Counted from the first letter of the stretch, positions 24,000 through 32,570 are shown. The stretch: 43,208 nt of DNA from an uncultured Porphyromonadaceae bacterium (GCA_900542255.1 UQMR01000014.1:1-43208), one strand, 5' to 3'. Translations and numbers: made by a program. Notes: generated by a model not told the origin, from the sequence alone.

Positions 24000-25568
24000 T
24001 TATCTGTTTTTTACGGGTTGAGGGTTGAATCCTTTCTTGATTTGCTTGACGAGGATGCTTATCTCGGCTGCCAGCAGCACCGTAAAGAGAATGGCAAAGA
24101 GCCAGAAGGTCGTCTGCACGGCCGATACCTCTATGGCCGAGATAGATGCGTATGTGGGCAATATATCCTGTATCGTCCACGGTTGTCGGCCTACTTCGGC
24201 CACAATCCAGCCCGTTTGCAGGCAGATGTATCCTAACGGAATAGACAGGAGGCATATCCACAGCATCCAGCGAAGTTTTTCCAAGAGTTGCCTGCGTTCG
24301 AGGATGAGGACAACGATAAAGAATAGGATGAAGTATCCGCCGAGGATAATCATGATGTGGAACGAGTAGAATACCAGCGGTACGTTGGGTATGAGCTGCG
24401 CCTCGTCTTCGATGTATCCGTAGCCGAAATATTCGTAGTTGTCGCGCAGGATTTGCAGCGAGGAGTCGGCCGCCTGTACGTCGCCCTTTTCTTTGGCCGT
24501 ACGGTAGTCGCCCAATGCAGCGACAGCGGTGCGTCCCTGCAACATTTTCTCCTGTGCCGATGGGGCCATGATGCTGTCGCCGGCAAAGTCGGTAGTGGGG
24601 TATCCGCCTTGCAGGATATCGTTGATGCCGGGTACGAAACCGTCGGCATCGCGGGTGGCAAGAAACGAAAGGAGGCGCGGCACTCCTATTTTGAAGCAGA
24701 AGGGGTCTTGGTTGTTGTTATACTCTTTCTGGGGGTTGAGTATGCCTACGGCAATAAATTCTTGCCCCTTGCTGCCGTCGTAGATGCCTTCCATGGCAGC
24801 AAGTTTCATGGGCTGCTTTTGCGCAACCTCGTATGCCGAGCCATCGCCCGTATAAGCCACCAGCAAGATGCCGGCAAGCCCTACCCACGAAGCGATGCGT
24901 ATGCTCTTCAAGGCATAGCTGACATGTCGTCTCTTCAAGAGGAACCAGGCCGATACGCCTACAACGAATACGGCTCCCAGCACCCAGCCGGCTGTTACGG
25001 AGTGGAAAAACTTGTTGAGCGCGACGGGAGACAGGGCAACGGCGGCAAAGTCGGTCATTTCGTTGCGCACGGTGTCGGGGTTGAATGTCATGCCGGCAGG
25101 ATATTGCATCCATGCGTTGGCTACCAATATCCACAATGCCGATATGGTTGCGCCCAGGCAGGTAAGCCAGGTAGAGGCGAGATGGAACCCTTTGCTCACC
25201 TTGTCCCATCCGAAGAACATGACGGCGAGGAAGGTCGCTTCCATAAAAAAGGCCATGATGCCCTCTATGGCGAGGGGGGCTCCGAATATGTCGCCTACAA
25301 ACCAGCTGTAATTAGACCAGTTGGTGCCGAACTGAAATTCGAGGATGATACCCGTGGCCACGCCGACGGCGAAATTGATACTGAAGAGTTTCATCCAAAA
25401 TTTGGTGATGTGTTTCCACTCGGCTTTTCCCGTACGGTAATAGATGGTTTCCATGATACCTACGATAACGGCAAGGCCGAGCGTCAGCGGTACGAAGAGC
25501 CAGTGATACATGGCGGTGAGAGCAAACTGCGCTCTTGACCAGTCAACCAGAGATAATAAATCGTTCAT
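24000..25568 (-). CDS. cydA: Cytochrome bd ubiquinol oxidase subunit I
   Basis: CydA carries hemes b558, b595 and d and the quinol site. His22 (AMYHWLF) and His189 (NKFFHSVTAG) match heme ligands. Glu102 and Glu110 (IEGIMAFFMEATFL) match conserved proton-channel or heme-site acids. The Met of FYSFHIMIILGG corresponds to the second b558 ligand. The GRQPW motif sits in VAEVGRQPWTIQD. The long segment between about residues 245 and 385 is the periplasmic Q-loop, which contains several Bacteroidota-typical insertions (for example SKGQEFIAVGILNPQKEYNN). It lies 33 bases downstream of DUF4492 and is coupled to cydB. Confidence 0.97.
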   Translation of the reverse strand: MNDLLSLVDWSRAQFALTAMYHWLFVPLTLGLAVIVGIMETIYYRTGKAEWKHITKFWMKLFSINFAVGVATGIILEFQFGTNWSNYSWFVGDIFGAPLAIEGIMAFFMEATFLAVMFFGWDKVSKGFHLASTWLTCLGATISALWILVANAWMQYPAGMTFNPDTVRNEMTDFAAVALSPVALNKFFHSVTAGWVLGAVFVVGVSAWFLLKRRHVSYALKSIRIASWVGLAGILLVAYTGDGSAYEVAQKQPMKLAAMEGIYDGSKGQEFIAVGILNPQKEYNNNQDPFCFKIGVPRLLSFLATRDADGFVPGINDILQGGYPTTDFAGDSIMAPSAQEKMLQGRTAVAALGDYRTAKEKGDVQAADSSLQILRDNYEYFGYGYIEDEAQLIPNVPLVFYSFHIMIILGGYFILFFIVVLILERRQLLEKLRWMLWICLLSIPLGYICLQTGWIVAEVGRQPWTIQDILPTYASISAIEVSAVQTTFWLFAILFTVLLAAEISILVKQIKKGFNPQPVKNR

Positions 25569-25601
25569 AGTATATAAGATTTCGTGTTGTATGACTTACG
25601 T

Positions 25602-25850
25602 TTATTGCACGCCGCGCTCCACGAGCTCCGTGCCCACGTAGCGGGCTCGGCTTTCGTCGTCGCTGTTCCCTTTTACCGACAGGAAATCGGGAAAGAAAAA
25701 GAGTTTCAGTATAAAAAAGATAATAAACAACTTGATGAGTATCAGTACCCATAACGTCTTGCCGACGGTCATTTCCCGAAATCCGTCGCGGTAGAAGTGC
25801 CATATACGTTTGGCATAGCCCGGGGCTCGCGTTGTAGATGTGTTATCCAT
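25602..25850 (-). CDS. DUF4492 small membrane protein of the cytochrome bd operon
   Basis: An 82-residue protein with one strongly hydrophobic helix (KTLWVLILIKLFIIFFILKL, residues about 31-50) preceded by WHFYRDGFREMTVG and followed by FFFPDFLS. This layout matches DUF4492, which I know as a recurrent neighbour of cydAB in Bacteroidota and some Campylobacterota. Position at the head of the operon, in the same direction and 33 bases from cydA, suggests a small assembly or accessory subunit, loosely analogous to CydX. It is not homologous to CydX by eye, and direct biochemical evidence is not something I can cite. Confidence 0.85.
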   Translation of the reverse strand: MDNTSTTRAPGYAKRIWHFYRDGFREMTVGKTLWVLILIKLFIIFFILKLFFFPDFLSVKGNSDDESRARYVGTELVERGVQ

Positions 25851-25908
25851 CAGTATAGGGGTTATAAATTATATGGAGCCTTGTGTGGCGTGTGTCTGGG
25901 CGGAGGCG

Positions 25909-26655
25909 TTACCGCCCTATGCGGTTATTGAGTATGTTACCGGCTTTCTGTTTGAGTTTCTCATACTCTTTACTGCCGATAAACTTGGTGATGTGTGCCG
26001 CGTGTTGCATGTGGTGCAGGTCGCTCCCTATCAGGTCGACCATGCCATTCTCCAATAGTTTCCATGCCATCTCCTTGATATTCGATTGATAGTATCCCGC
26101 CAGCGATAGCAAGTTGACTTGGAAAAGCAACCCTTGGTCGTGCAGTTCTTTATATATATGAGGTGTGCTGTGGTAATATACATACCGTTCGGGGTGTGCC
26201 AGTACGGGGGTATAGCCTTTCAGCTGCAATTCGAAAACCAACTCGCGAAGCTCCCAGAACGGTTGGAAAAACGAGTTCTCTATCAGCAGGTAGTTTCCCG
26301 GGAAAGACAAGATATTGCCGCTTTTGAGCTGGTCCAGGAAATATTCGTCCATCCGGTATTCGGCCGAAAGGTTTATCTCAATATCTATGCCTCTTTCGTC
26401 CAGGGCATTGCGGAGCTCGTTGTAGGCTTTGTGTATGCTCTCAGGGGTATTTTCGAAAGTGCTTTCCGTGACATGCGAAGTAGTGATGATACGTTGTATG
26501 CCCCAGCTCTTCAACTGTTGTACCAGTGCCACAGACGTCTCTACGTCGGGCGAACCGTCATCGATGCCCGGTAGAATATGGCAGTGTACTTCGGTGTCAT
26601 AGAAGAGGGTAGTATCGGTATTTTGTTTTTTGCCAAGGAAATTGAATATCTTCAT
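25909..26655 (-). CDS. CpsB/YwqE-type PHP-domain tyrosine phosphatase
   Basis: A 248-residue PHP-superfamily metal enzyme. DTEVHCHILPGIDDGS at 20-35 supplies the His24/His26 metal ligands. Further motifs are TTSHVTE near 82, SAEYRMDE near 116, VLAHPERY near 170 and DLIGSDLHH near 218, all expected for CpsB/CapC phosphatases that dephosphorylate tyrosine kinases controlling capsule export. ATG at 26655 (MKIFNFLGKK) is preferred over 26691 because the extra residues are atypical. No capsule genes or Wzc-like kinase are visible in this window, so the partner kinase would be elsewhere. It lies 58 bases upstream of DUF4492, in the same direction. Confidence 0.92.
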   Translation of the reverse strand: MKIFNFLGKKQNTDTTLFYDTEVHCHILPGIDDGSPDVETSVALVQQLKSWGIQRIITTSHVTESTFENTPESIHKAYNELRNALDERGIDIEINLSAEYRMDEYFLDQLKSGNILSFPGNYLLIENSFFQPFWELRELVFELQLKGYTPVLAHPERYVYYHSTPHIYKELHDQGLLFQVNLLSLAGYYQSNIKEMAWKLLENGMVDLIGSDLHHMQHAAHITKFIGSKEYEKLKQKAGNILNNRIGR

Positions 26656-26814
26656 CTCAATGATTGTTGTTTTGTCGTGCAAATATAACATAAATAACAG
26701 GCAAATGTAATACCCGGTTCTTTTTTCTGTCGGAAAAGTAGGAATGGCCTCTCTTACCCGCCGGCAGAGTGTGAAAAAAATAAAATATCATTTCGCATTG
26801 CAGCCGTATTGTGT

Positions 26815-26822
26815 TATCTTTG
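26815..26822 (+). promoter_or_regulatory. Promoter of the DUF1599-DoxX-tpiA cluster
   Basis: The -7 box TATCTTTG is preceded at 26791-26794 by TTTC, a near-match to the -33 TTTG at 20-base spacing. Transcription would start near 26828, leaving a leader of about 100 bases before the DUF1599 start at 26928. Confidence 0.7.
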
Positions 26823-26840
26823 CAGTTGCTAAGGGCATAG

Positions 26841-26887
26841 CCCGTTGCGATGAGGAATTATAAAGGAGACAAGCCTGTCGCAAGGGG
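26841..26887 (+). promoter_or_regulatory. Leader hairpin upstream of the DUF1599 gene
   Basis: CCCGTTGCGA (26841-26850) can pair with TCGCAAGGGG (26878-26887), nine of ten positions, across a 27-base loop. A 13-codon frame with its own stop (26850-26891) starts at the edge of the stem. Structure and leader peptide are suggestions from sequence only. Confidence 0.35.
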
Positions 26888-26927
26888 ATGAAATTATGCC
26901 TGCGGCGGGAAATAATGATTTGATATT

Positions 26928-27470
26928 ATGTCAGATACAGTAGCGCAGTTTGAGCAAGTAATAAGTGTGTGTCGAGATATATTTGCCAAGAAATTGAAAG
27001 ATTATGGAGCTTCGTGGCGCATCATGCGGGCAACGTCGGTGACAGATCAGATATATATTAAGGCAAACCGCATAAGAACGTTGGAGATGAAGGGCGAGCA
27101 CCGTATAGAAGAAGGCATCCGCCCCGAGTTGATAGCCATCGTAAACTACGGTATCGTAGGTCTTATACAGTTGGAATTGGGCGCATCGCAAGGCGAAGAT
27201 ATCACCGAAACTGAGGCCCTTGCATTGTATGACAAATATATGACTGCCACCAAGGAGCTGATGTATGCCAAAAACCACGACTATGACGAAGCGTGGAGGC
27301 TGATGCGCACGACATCTTACACCGACATGATTCTTACCAAGATACATCGTACGAAGCAGATAGAAGACAATGCGGGGCGTACGTTGGTGTCGGAAGGCAT
27401 AGATGCCAACTACATGGACATGATAAACTATGCATTGTTTGGTTTGATAAAGACCGATTATGGCGAATGA
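26928..27470 (+). CDS. Tandem DUF1599 protein
   Basis: A 180-residue soluble protein made of two copies of the same roughly 75-residue domain. Copy one (about 12-90) has KKLKDYGASWRIMRATSVTD and ELIAIVNYGIVGLIQLE. Copy two (about 105-178) has AKNHDYDEAWRLMRTTSYTD and DMINYALFGLIKTDYGE. The shared pattern is DYxxxWRxMRxTSxTDxI followed by a helix with NYxxxGLI. DUF1599 has been associated in comparative genomics with modified-nucleotide systems, but here it sits in a metabolic cluster and I infer no specific reaction. It overlaps the next gene by 11 bases, so the two are translationally linked. Confidence 0.9.
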   Translation: MSDTVAQFEQVISVCRDIFAKKLKDYGASWRIMRATSVTDQIYIKANRIRTLEMKGEHRIEEGIRPELIAIVNYGIVGLIQLELGASQGEDITETEALALYDKYMTATKELMYAKNHDYDEAWRLMRTTSYTDMILTKIHRTKQIEDNAGRTLVSEGIDANYMDMINYALFGLIKTDYGE

Positions 27471-28827
27471 GACGATAACGACAGAACAAGGATGCGTGCG
27501 TAATGCCGCACAATGTCGCGAAAAGTGGCTTTGTGCAGGCGTGGTTGTTGTGCGCATCATTGTAGGCGTTACGTTTATTGTGTCGGGAGGGGCGAAACTG
27601 ATAGACCCCGAGGGCACAATGTATAAGATAGAGGACTATCTGGCAGTCGTGGGGCTGACAACTCTCGCGCCGCTCTCGTTGCTGGCGTCGGTCGTTTTGT
27701 CGACGGTAGAGTTTGTCATAGGCCTCAATACGTTATTGGGTTCATACCGTCGTGTCACACCGGTGCTGTTGGCCATCTTTATGGGGATGATGACACCGCT
27801 GACCCTATATCTTGCCATAGCCAATCCGATACACGATTGCGGCTGTTTTGGCGATGCCATCGTGTTGACAAACTGGCAAACCTTCTGGAAAAACGTGGTT
27901 CTTGCGGCACTGGTCGTATTCCTGTTGTATTATAACAGGCGGGTGCGGTCGCTGTTTCACCGCGATGTACAATCGCTGACGGTGCTTTTTGCGCTTCTGT
28001 ATGCCTGTGTAGTGGCAGGGATAGGATCTACCAGCCAGCCTTTGATAGACTTCCGCCCGTATAAACAAGGGGTAGACTTGCGTGCAGCATTCGACGGAGA
28101 CGATATGGCCGCCCGCGAGTATGATTTCGTATATGAGCGCGAGGGAGAGCAACGCGTTTTCACGCTCGAAAGTTTGCCGTCGGCCGATGACGGATGGCAG
28201 TTTGTAGAGCGTCGCGAGCGTACACGCCCCGCAGCCGATACCGATGAGGAAACGGGATATTTCGCCATCTATGATGGTGACGAGAACGTGACCGAACAGA
28301 TAGTGGGCCACGACGGATATGTCTTTATCATGTTTTCGCCCGACATAAAAGAGGCAAGCGACGATGAGGTGAATAAGATAAACGAGTTGTATGACTATTG
28401 CTGCGAGTATGGCTATCCCTTTTATGCTGTCTCGTCCTCCTCTCCGCAAGCCACCGAACGATGGCTCGAAAACACGGGCGGTGAATACAGCTTCTATTTC
28501 ATGGATAAGACCACCATACGCACCATAGCCCGCAACAACCCCTATGTGCTGGTACTGAAAGATGGCGTGATATGCCGCAAGGATACACCGGTCATGCTCC
28601 CCGATGAGAGCGAGCTGAATGACCGGGCCGAGAACACCCCCTGGCCGGGACAAGTGGAAGAGTATGATGCAACAGCGAGTTTGTGGCTTCTTATAGGAAG
28701 TCTGGTATTGCCGTTGTTGTTGCTGCTCGCCACAGAACGGGCCGCCCTCTATCTCGTGCGCAAGATACGCGACATGTATCGGTCACGTCGTGCGTTACAT
28801 GATAAAAACAAAGGAAAACAAGCGTAA
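27460..28827 (+). CDS. DoxX/MauE-like membrane protein with extracytoplasmic C-terminal domain
   Basis: A 455-residue protein. The first 190 residues form four or five transmembrane helices of the DoxX/MauE type, with the motif DCGCFGD at 126-132. That motif is typical of MauE-like proteins involved in thiol or quinone chemistry. Residues about 200-400 are soluble. GYVFIMFSPD followed by YPFYAVSSSS and NPYVLVLKDG suggests a thioredoxin-like fold lacking the CxxC active site. A final helix (WLLIGSLVLPLLLLLATE) anchors the C-terminus, and a basic tail follows. It overlaps the tandem DUF1599 gene and precedes tpiA by 41 bases. The gene order DUF1599-DoxX-tpiA recurs, as I recall, in Bacteroides. 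Function unknown; a redox role is inference. Confidence 0.82.
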   Translation: MANETITTEQGCVRNAAQCREKWLCAGVVVVRIIVGVTFIVSGGAKLIDPEGTMYKIEDYLAVVGLTTLAPLSLLASVVLSTVEFVIGLNTLLGSYRRVTPVLLAIFMGMMTPLTLYLAIANPIHDCGCFGDAIVLTNWQTFWKNVVLAALVVFLLYYNRRVRSLFHRDVQSLTVLFALLYACVVAGIGSTSQPLIDFRPYKQGVDLRAAFDGDDMAAREYDFVYEREGEQRVFTLESLPSADDGWQFVERRERTRPAADTDEETGYFAIYDGDENVTEQIVGHDGYVFIMFSPDIKEASDDEVNKINELYDYCCEYGYPFYAVSSSSPQATERWLENTGGEYSFYFMDKTTIRTIARNNPYVLVLKDGVICRKDTPVMLPDESELNDRAENTPWPGQVEEYDATASLWLLIGSLVLPLLLLLATERAALYLVRKIRDMYRSRRALHDKNKGKQA

Positions 28828-28868
28828 AAACGAAAGTAATAATATTTGTATAATAAAATTTTAAGGTT

Positions 28869-29624
28869 ATGAGAAAGAACATTGTTGCAGGAAACTGGAA
28901 GATGAACACGACACTGCAAGAGGGTGTCGATTTGGCTAAAAAAATCAATGAGGCTTTGAAAGGCGTAGAGACGAAGTGCGATGTTATCGTAGCAACTCCG
29001 TTTACCCACCTCGTTTCGGTGGTAAATGCCGTTGACGGTTCTCGCATAGGAGTAGGCGCCGAAAACTGCGCCGATAAGACCGAAGGTGCCTTCACCGGAG
29101 AGGTTTCGGCCAAGATGGTAGCTTCTACGGGAGCACGTTACGTAATACTCGGTCACTCAGAGCGTCGTGCTTACTATCACGAAACCCCCGAGATGCTGAA
29201 AGAGAAAGTAATGCTGGCTCTTGAAGCAGGTCTTGCACCCATATTCTGCGTAGGCGAGGTGCTCTCGGAGCGCGAAGCCGGCAAACACTTCGAGGTAGTA
29301 GCTTCGCAAATCAAAGAGTCGCTCTTTGATTTGACAGCCGAGGAGTTCGGCAAGCTGATAGTTGCTTACGAACCTGTGTGGGCCATCGGTACCGGTAAGA
29401 CTGCTACTGCCGAGCAGGCCGAGGAGATGCACGCCTTCATACGCAAGACCGTATGCGAGAAATATGGAGAGACCGTTGCCGACAACCTGTCGATACTGTA
29501 TGGCGGTAGTTGCAAGCCCTCCAATGCAGCCGAGCTCTTCGCCAAACCCGATGTCGATGGCGGTTTGATAGGTGGAGCAGCCCTGCAAGCCGACTCGTTT
29601 ATGGGTATTGTGACCGCATTTTGA
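28869..29624 (+). CDS. tpiA: Triosephosphate isomerase
   Basis: TpiA interconverts dihydroxyacetone phosphate and glyceraldehyde-3-phosphate in glycolysis. The 251-residue product has the complete active site: Asn9 and Lys11 (GNWKMN), electrophile His96 (LGHSERR) and catalytic Glu168 ([14 protein letters not shown]). The phosphate-gripping loop and the C-terminal [10 protein letters not shown] and GGLIGGAAL are present too. The start is supported by the universal opening [13 protein letters not shown]. It follows the DoxX-like gene by 41 bases and ends at a hairpin. Confidence 0.98.
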   Translation: MRKNIVAGNWKMNTTLQEGVDLAKKINEALKGVETKCDVIVATPFTHLVSVVNAVDGSRIGVGAENCADKTEGAFTGEVSAKMVASTGARYVILGHSERRAYYHETPEMLKEKVMLALEAGLAPIFCVGEVLSEREAGKHFEVVASQIKESLFDLTAEEFGKLIVAYEPVWAIGTGKTATAEQAEEMHAFIRKTVCEKYGETVADNLSILYGGSCKPSNAAELFAKPDVDGGLIGGAALQADSFMGIVTAF

Positions 29625-29639
29625 TAAATAGCCGGGAAT

Positions 29640-29684
29640 ATAAGGCTGCAAGAATAAGAAAAATGCTTATTTTTGCAGCCTTAT
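29640..29684 (+). terminator. Hairpin after tpiA whose 3' arm contains a -7 box
   Basis: A 12-bp perfect stem (29640-29651 with 29673-29684) lies 16 bases after the tpiA stop. The 3' part overlaps TATTTTTG at 29668-29675, a -7 match correctly placed for the SPOR-domain gene at 29704. No -33 is visible and no T-run follows the 3' arm, so the element may be more promoter than terminator. Confidence 0.6.
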
Positions 29685-29703
29685 CATATATACGGGAAAG
29701 CAT

Positions 29704-30201
29704 ATGAAGAAGGCTTATTGTTTGGTTCTGTGTATCATCGCAGCCCTGGCTGGCTGTGCTGCAACGGCGCAAACGGTTGCTGTTGCCGATGGCGATACCT
29801 CGATAGTGCAATACCTCGAACGCCACGACACGGGTGGCGAGGTAAATATCGTACAACCTGCCGCCTTGACCCTCCGCCTGTCGCGTACCGATGCAACGCA
29901 GGCTGGGCAGCGCTCGCTCACGGTGTATAGGGTGCAATTATTCTCTGACAACCGCTCGACGACGGCCAAAGCCGAGGCCGACAGACGTGCCGCTCGTGTG
30001 CGTGAGATATTTACCGATGTCGATGTATATGTTACCTTCACTTCTCCTTTTTGGAGGCTCAGAGTGGGTAACTTTCGCAGCTACGAGGATGCCAATAAGA
30101 TACTGCATGAGCTGAAAACTGCCTTCCCCGATATGGCATCGGAAATGCGTATCGTGCGAGACCGCGCCAACGTAGAGATGCTGGATTATATCAATGATTG
30201 A
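29704..30201 (+). CDS. SPOR-domain lipoprotein
   Basis: A 165-residue exported protein. Lipobox LAGC puts the lipid-bearing Cys at residue 18. The C-terminal 75 residues are a SPOR domain (YRVQLFSDNRSTTAKAEADR, then VYVTFTSPFWRLRVGNFRSY). Such domains bind denuded glycan strands of septal peptidoglycan. The middle is a short linker. It shares the folE transcript: its TGA at 30199-30201 lies 8 bases before the folE start at 30210. A link between a cell-wall binding protein and folate synthesis is not mechanistically obvious; the pair may simply be an inherited gene order. Confidence 0.9.
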   Translation: MKKAYCLVLCIIAALAGCAATAQTVAVADGDTSIVQYLERHDTGGEVNIVQPAALTLRLSRTDATQAGQRSLTVYRVQLFSDNRSTTAKAEADRRAARVREIFTDVDVYVTFTSPFWRLRVGNFRSYEDANKILHELKTAFPDMASEMRIVRDRANVEMLDYIND

Positions 30202-30209
30202 GTACAAAG

Positions 30210-30794
30210 ATGATGAAACAAGGCGACCTGCTCGATGAAGAGCGTTTGAAGCAGATAGAGTACCATTATCGCAGCATATTGTCGCTGCTCGGAGAAGACC
30301 CCGACCGTGAGGGGTTGTTGAATACACCTCGTCGTACGGCGAAAGCCATGTCGTTCTTGACGCAGGGTTACAGGCAAAGTGCCAAAGAGGTTATCGAATC
30401 GGCCGTATTCGATTATGCCGGGTCGCAAATGATAGTTGTGCGCGACATAGAGTTCTACTCCATGTGCGAGCATCATATATTACCCTTCTTCGGCAAGGTG
30501 CATATCGGCTATGTGCCAGATGGTAAAATGGTAGGATTGAGCAAGATAGCTCGCCTTGTAGAAGTATATGCCCGCAGGTTGCAGGTACAGGAGCGTCTTA
30601 CGCGCGAGTTGTGTGATAGCCTCTACAAGATATTGCCTACCCGTGGCGTGATAGTAATGGTAGAGGCGCAACACTTGTGCATACAGATGCGCGGCATAGA
30701 AAAACAGGGTTCGCAAACGGTTACCATAGAGTATGCAGGTTGTTTTACCGAAGAGGCCAAGCGAGCCGAGTTTATGCGTATGATAGGACGTTGA
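30210..30794 (+). CDS. folE: GTP cyclohydrolase I, FolE1 type
   Basis: FolE converts GTP to 7,8-dihydroneopterin triphosphate, the first step of tetrahydrofolate synthesis. The 194-residue product is near the family length. It shows the zinc-binding Cys86 and His89 (MCEHHILPFFG), Cys157 (QHLCIQMRG) and the conserved LSKIARLVEVYARRLQVQER. A start at 30198 would be a TTG inside the preceding gene, so ATG at 30210 (or 30213) is preferred. A terminator follows at 30890-30934. Confidence 0.97.
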   Translation: MMKQGDLLDEERLKQIEYHYRSILSLLGEDPDREGLLNTPRRTAKAMSFLTQGYRQSAKEVIESAVFDYAGSQMIVVRDIEFYSMCEHHILPFFGKVHIGYVPDGKMVGLSKIARLVEVYARRLQVQERLTRELCDSLYKILPTRGVIVMVEAQHLCIQMRGIEKQGSQTVTIEYAGCFTEEAKRAEFMRMIGR

Positions 30795-30889
30795 GCCTGT
30801 CGGCATAACGGTCTTTCCCGAGGGATAAGAACCTGACGTAAACAAAGCCCGGCACAATGCAAAAACGGGCCCGGCTCTGGAAACAGTAT

Positions 30890-30934
30890 AGAGGCGCGGA
30901 ATAGCAGCTTAAGATGCTTCCGCGCCTCTCTTTT
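30890..30934 (+). terminator. Terminator after folE
   Basis: A perfect 12-bp stem (30890-30901 with 30918-30929) with a 16-base loop is followed by CTTTT (30930-30934). The stretch from 30795 to 30889 holds no gene. Confidence 0.88.
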
Positions 30935-31045
30935 AAGGTGAGATAGGGTGGCAGGATGATACTGTAAAAGATGGCAGGTGATGCAATGTTTGCTTTACGG
31001 CTATGAAAAACAGCCGAATTTCTTGTATGTTTTGACGCATACATA

Positions 31046-31053
31046 TATCTTTG
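31046..31053 (+). promoter_or_regulatory. -7 box of the C1 peptidase gene
   Basis: TATCTTTG matches TAnnTTTG 41 bases before the ATG at 31094. A TTTG at 31031-31034 is too close (11 bases) to be the -33; a partial TTG near 31023-31025 fits the spacing better. Confidence 0.65.
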
Positions 31054-31093
31054 CAATATATCTGTCATAAGACCTTAACATGAATGCAATAAT

Positions 31094-32299
31094 ATGATGA
31101 AAAAGATTTTATGGGCTGCCATAGCCACGATGTGTGTCGCCCCTGCTGCGATGGCACAAGCCGATACGGCACAAGTTACAAAGCCTGAGGGCTATCAGTT
31201 TACCGATACCAAAGTGTTGCCGACGACGCCTATCAAGAATCAGGCACAGTCGGGTACGTGTTGGAGTTTTGCCGGCATTGCGTTGCTCGAAAACGAGCTG
31301 CTGCGCATGGGCAAGCCCGAGTATGACTTGTCTGAGATGTGGATTGTGCGTCATTGCTATCTCGATAAGCTGGTGCGTTTTGTGCGTTATCATGGCAAGA
31401 CAGAGTTTGCCGGTGGCGGTGGAGTCATAGATGTGCCGTATGTTGCCGTTAAATACGGCCTTGTACCCGAAGAGGTATATGCCGGGCTCAATTATGGCGA
31501 GGAAAAGCACAACCACAATGAGCTCGATGCCGTGATGCGGGCTTATGCCGAGGCCGTCGTGAGCGGCAAGAAACCTACGACAGCATGGCTAAATGGAGCT
31601 GCCGGTATCATAGATGCCTATTTGGGCGATGTCCCCGAGACATTTACGTATAACGGCAAGTCTTATACGCCCCAATCGTTTGCCGCTTCGCTGGGGCTGG
31701 ATATGGACGATTATGTTTGCATCACATCGTTTACCCACCATCCGTTCTATACGCAATTCCCGGTAGAGGTGCCCGATAACTGGTTGCAGGGCGACTCTTA
31801 TAATGTGCCGCTCGACGAGTTGGTGCAGATTGTAGATGCTGCCATCGATAACGGATACAGCGTTCTGTGGGCTGCCGATGTCAGCGAGAAGGGATTCAAC
31901 CGCAAAGGCGGCTTTATGGTATGTCCGGCCGAGAAACTGCGTGAAGATATGTCGGAAGGCGAATGGCTCAACTGGTCGAAGATGACCGAGAAGGAGCGCG
32001 AAGAACAGCAGTATAAACTGGAAACCCCCGGTAAGGAACTCGATGTGACGCAAGAGATGCGCCAGATGGCCTATGACAATTACGAGACAACCGACGACCA
32101 CGGCATGTTGCTCATGGGTAAGGCTGTCGACCAGATAGGCAACCGCTATTATAAGGTGAAGAACTCGTGGAGCACCGAGAACGGCTACGACGGATTCTAT
32201 TATGTGTCGATACCCTATTTCCGCTATAAAACATTGAATATCGTTGTAAACAAGCATGCAATCCCTGCCGACCTCCGGGCCAAGATGGGAATCAAATAA
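31094..32299 (+). CDS. Secreted C1-family cysteine aminopeptidase (PepC/bleomycin-hydrolase-like)
   Basis: A 401-residue papain-fold peptidase. It has a signal peptide (about 1-22, ending MAQA), oxyanion Gln50 and nucleophile Cys56 (NQAQSGTCWSFA), His336 (TTDDHGMLLMG) and Asn357 (VKNSWSTENG). PepC/bleomycin hydrolases are usually cytosolic hexamers, so export is noteworthy though, as I recall, common in Bacteroidota. The length is slightly shorter than the roughly 440-450 residues of classical PepC. It stands alone between folE and a DUF2156 gene with its own promoter and terminator. Confidence 0.93.
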   Translation: MMKKILWAAIATMCVAPAAMAQADTAQVTKPEGYQFTDTKVLPTTPIKNQAQSGTCWSFAGIALLENELLRMGKPEYDLSEMWIVRHCYLDKLVRFVRYHGKTEFAGGGGVIDVPYVAVKYGLVPEEVYAGLNYGEEKHNHNELDAVMRAYAEAVVSGKKPTTAWLNGAAGIIDAYLGDVPETFTYNGKSYTPQSFAASLGLDMDDYVCITSFTHHPFYTQFPVEVPDNWLQGDSYNVPLDELVQIVDAAIDNGYSVLWAADVSEKGFNRKGGFMVCPAEKLREDMSEGEWLNWSKMTEKEREEQQYKLETPGKELDVTQEMRQMAYDNYETTDDHGMLLMGKAVDQIGNRYYKVKNSWSTENGYDGFYYVSIPYFRYKTLNIVVNKHAIPADLRAKMGIK

Positions 32300-32342
32300 G
32301 CGTTGTCCGCTCGTAGGACCATACTTTTTGATGCGATATACC

Positions 32343-32380
32343 AAAGTCCTGCCCCTACCATGTTGAGGGGCAGGACTTTT
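32343..32380 (+). terminator. Terminator after the C1 peptidase gene
   Basis: A perfect 14-bp stem (32343-32356 with 32366-32379) and nine-base loop ending in TTTT (32377-32380), 43 bases after the stop. From there to 32570 I see no gene; a TATTTG-like sequence near 32500 is one base short of a proper -7 box. Confidence 0.9.
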
Positions 32381-32570
32381 ATTGTATCTGTTACCTTATT
32401 CCGTGTATAAGGCAGAAAGGAGGGCCTGTGCTACCCGGTTGCGCGGTATTGCGGCAGCCCGTGCCGCGAGGCAAAAAACAGCTGCCCGGTATATGGATAA
32501 ATAGGCTATTTGTGTAAATTAGCGCCACATATCGCACGGGTTATTGTTATAAGATAGAAAAAACTTTGAT

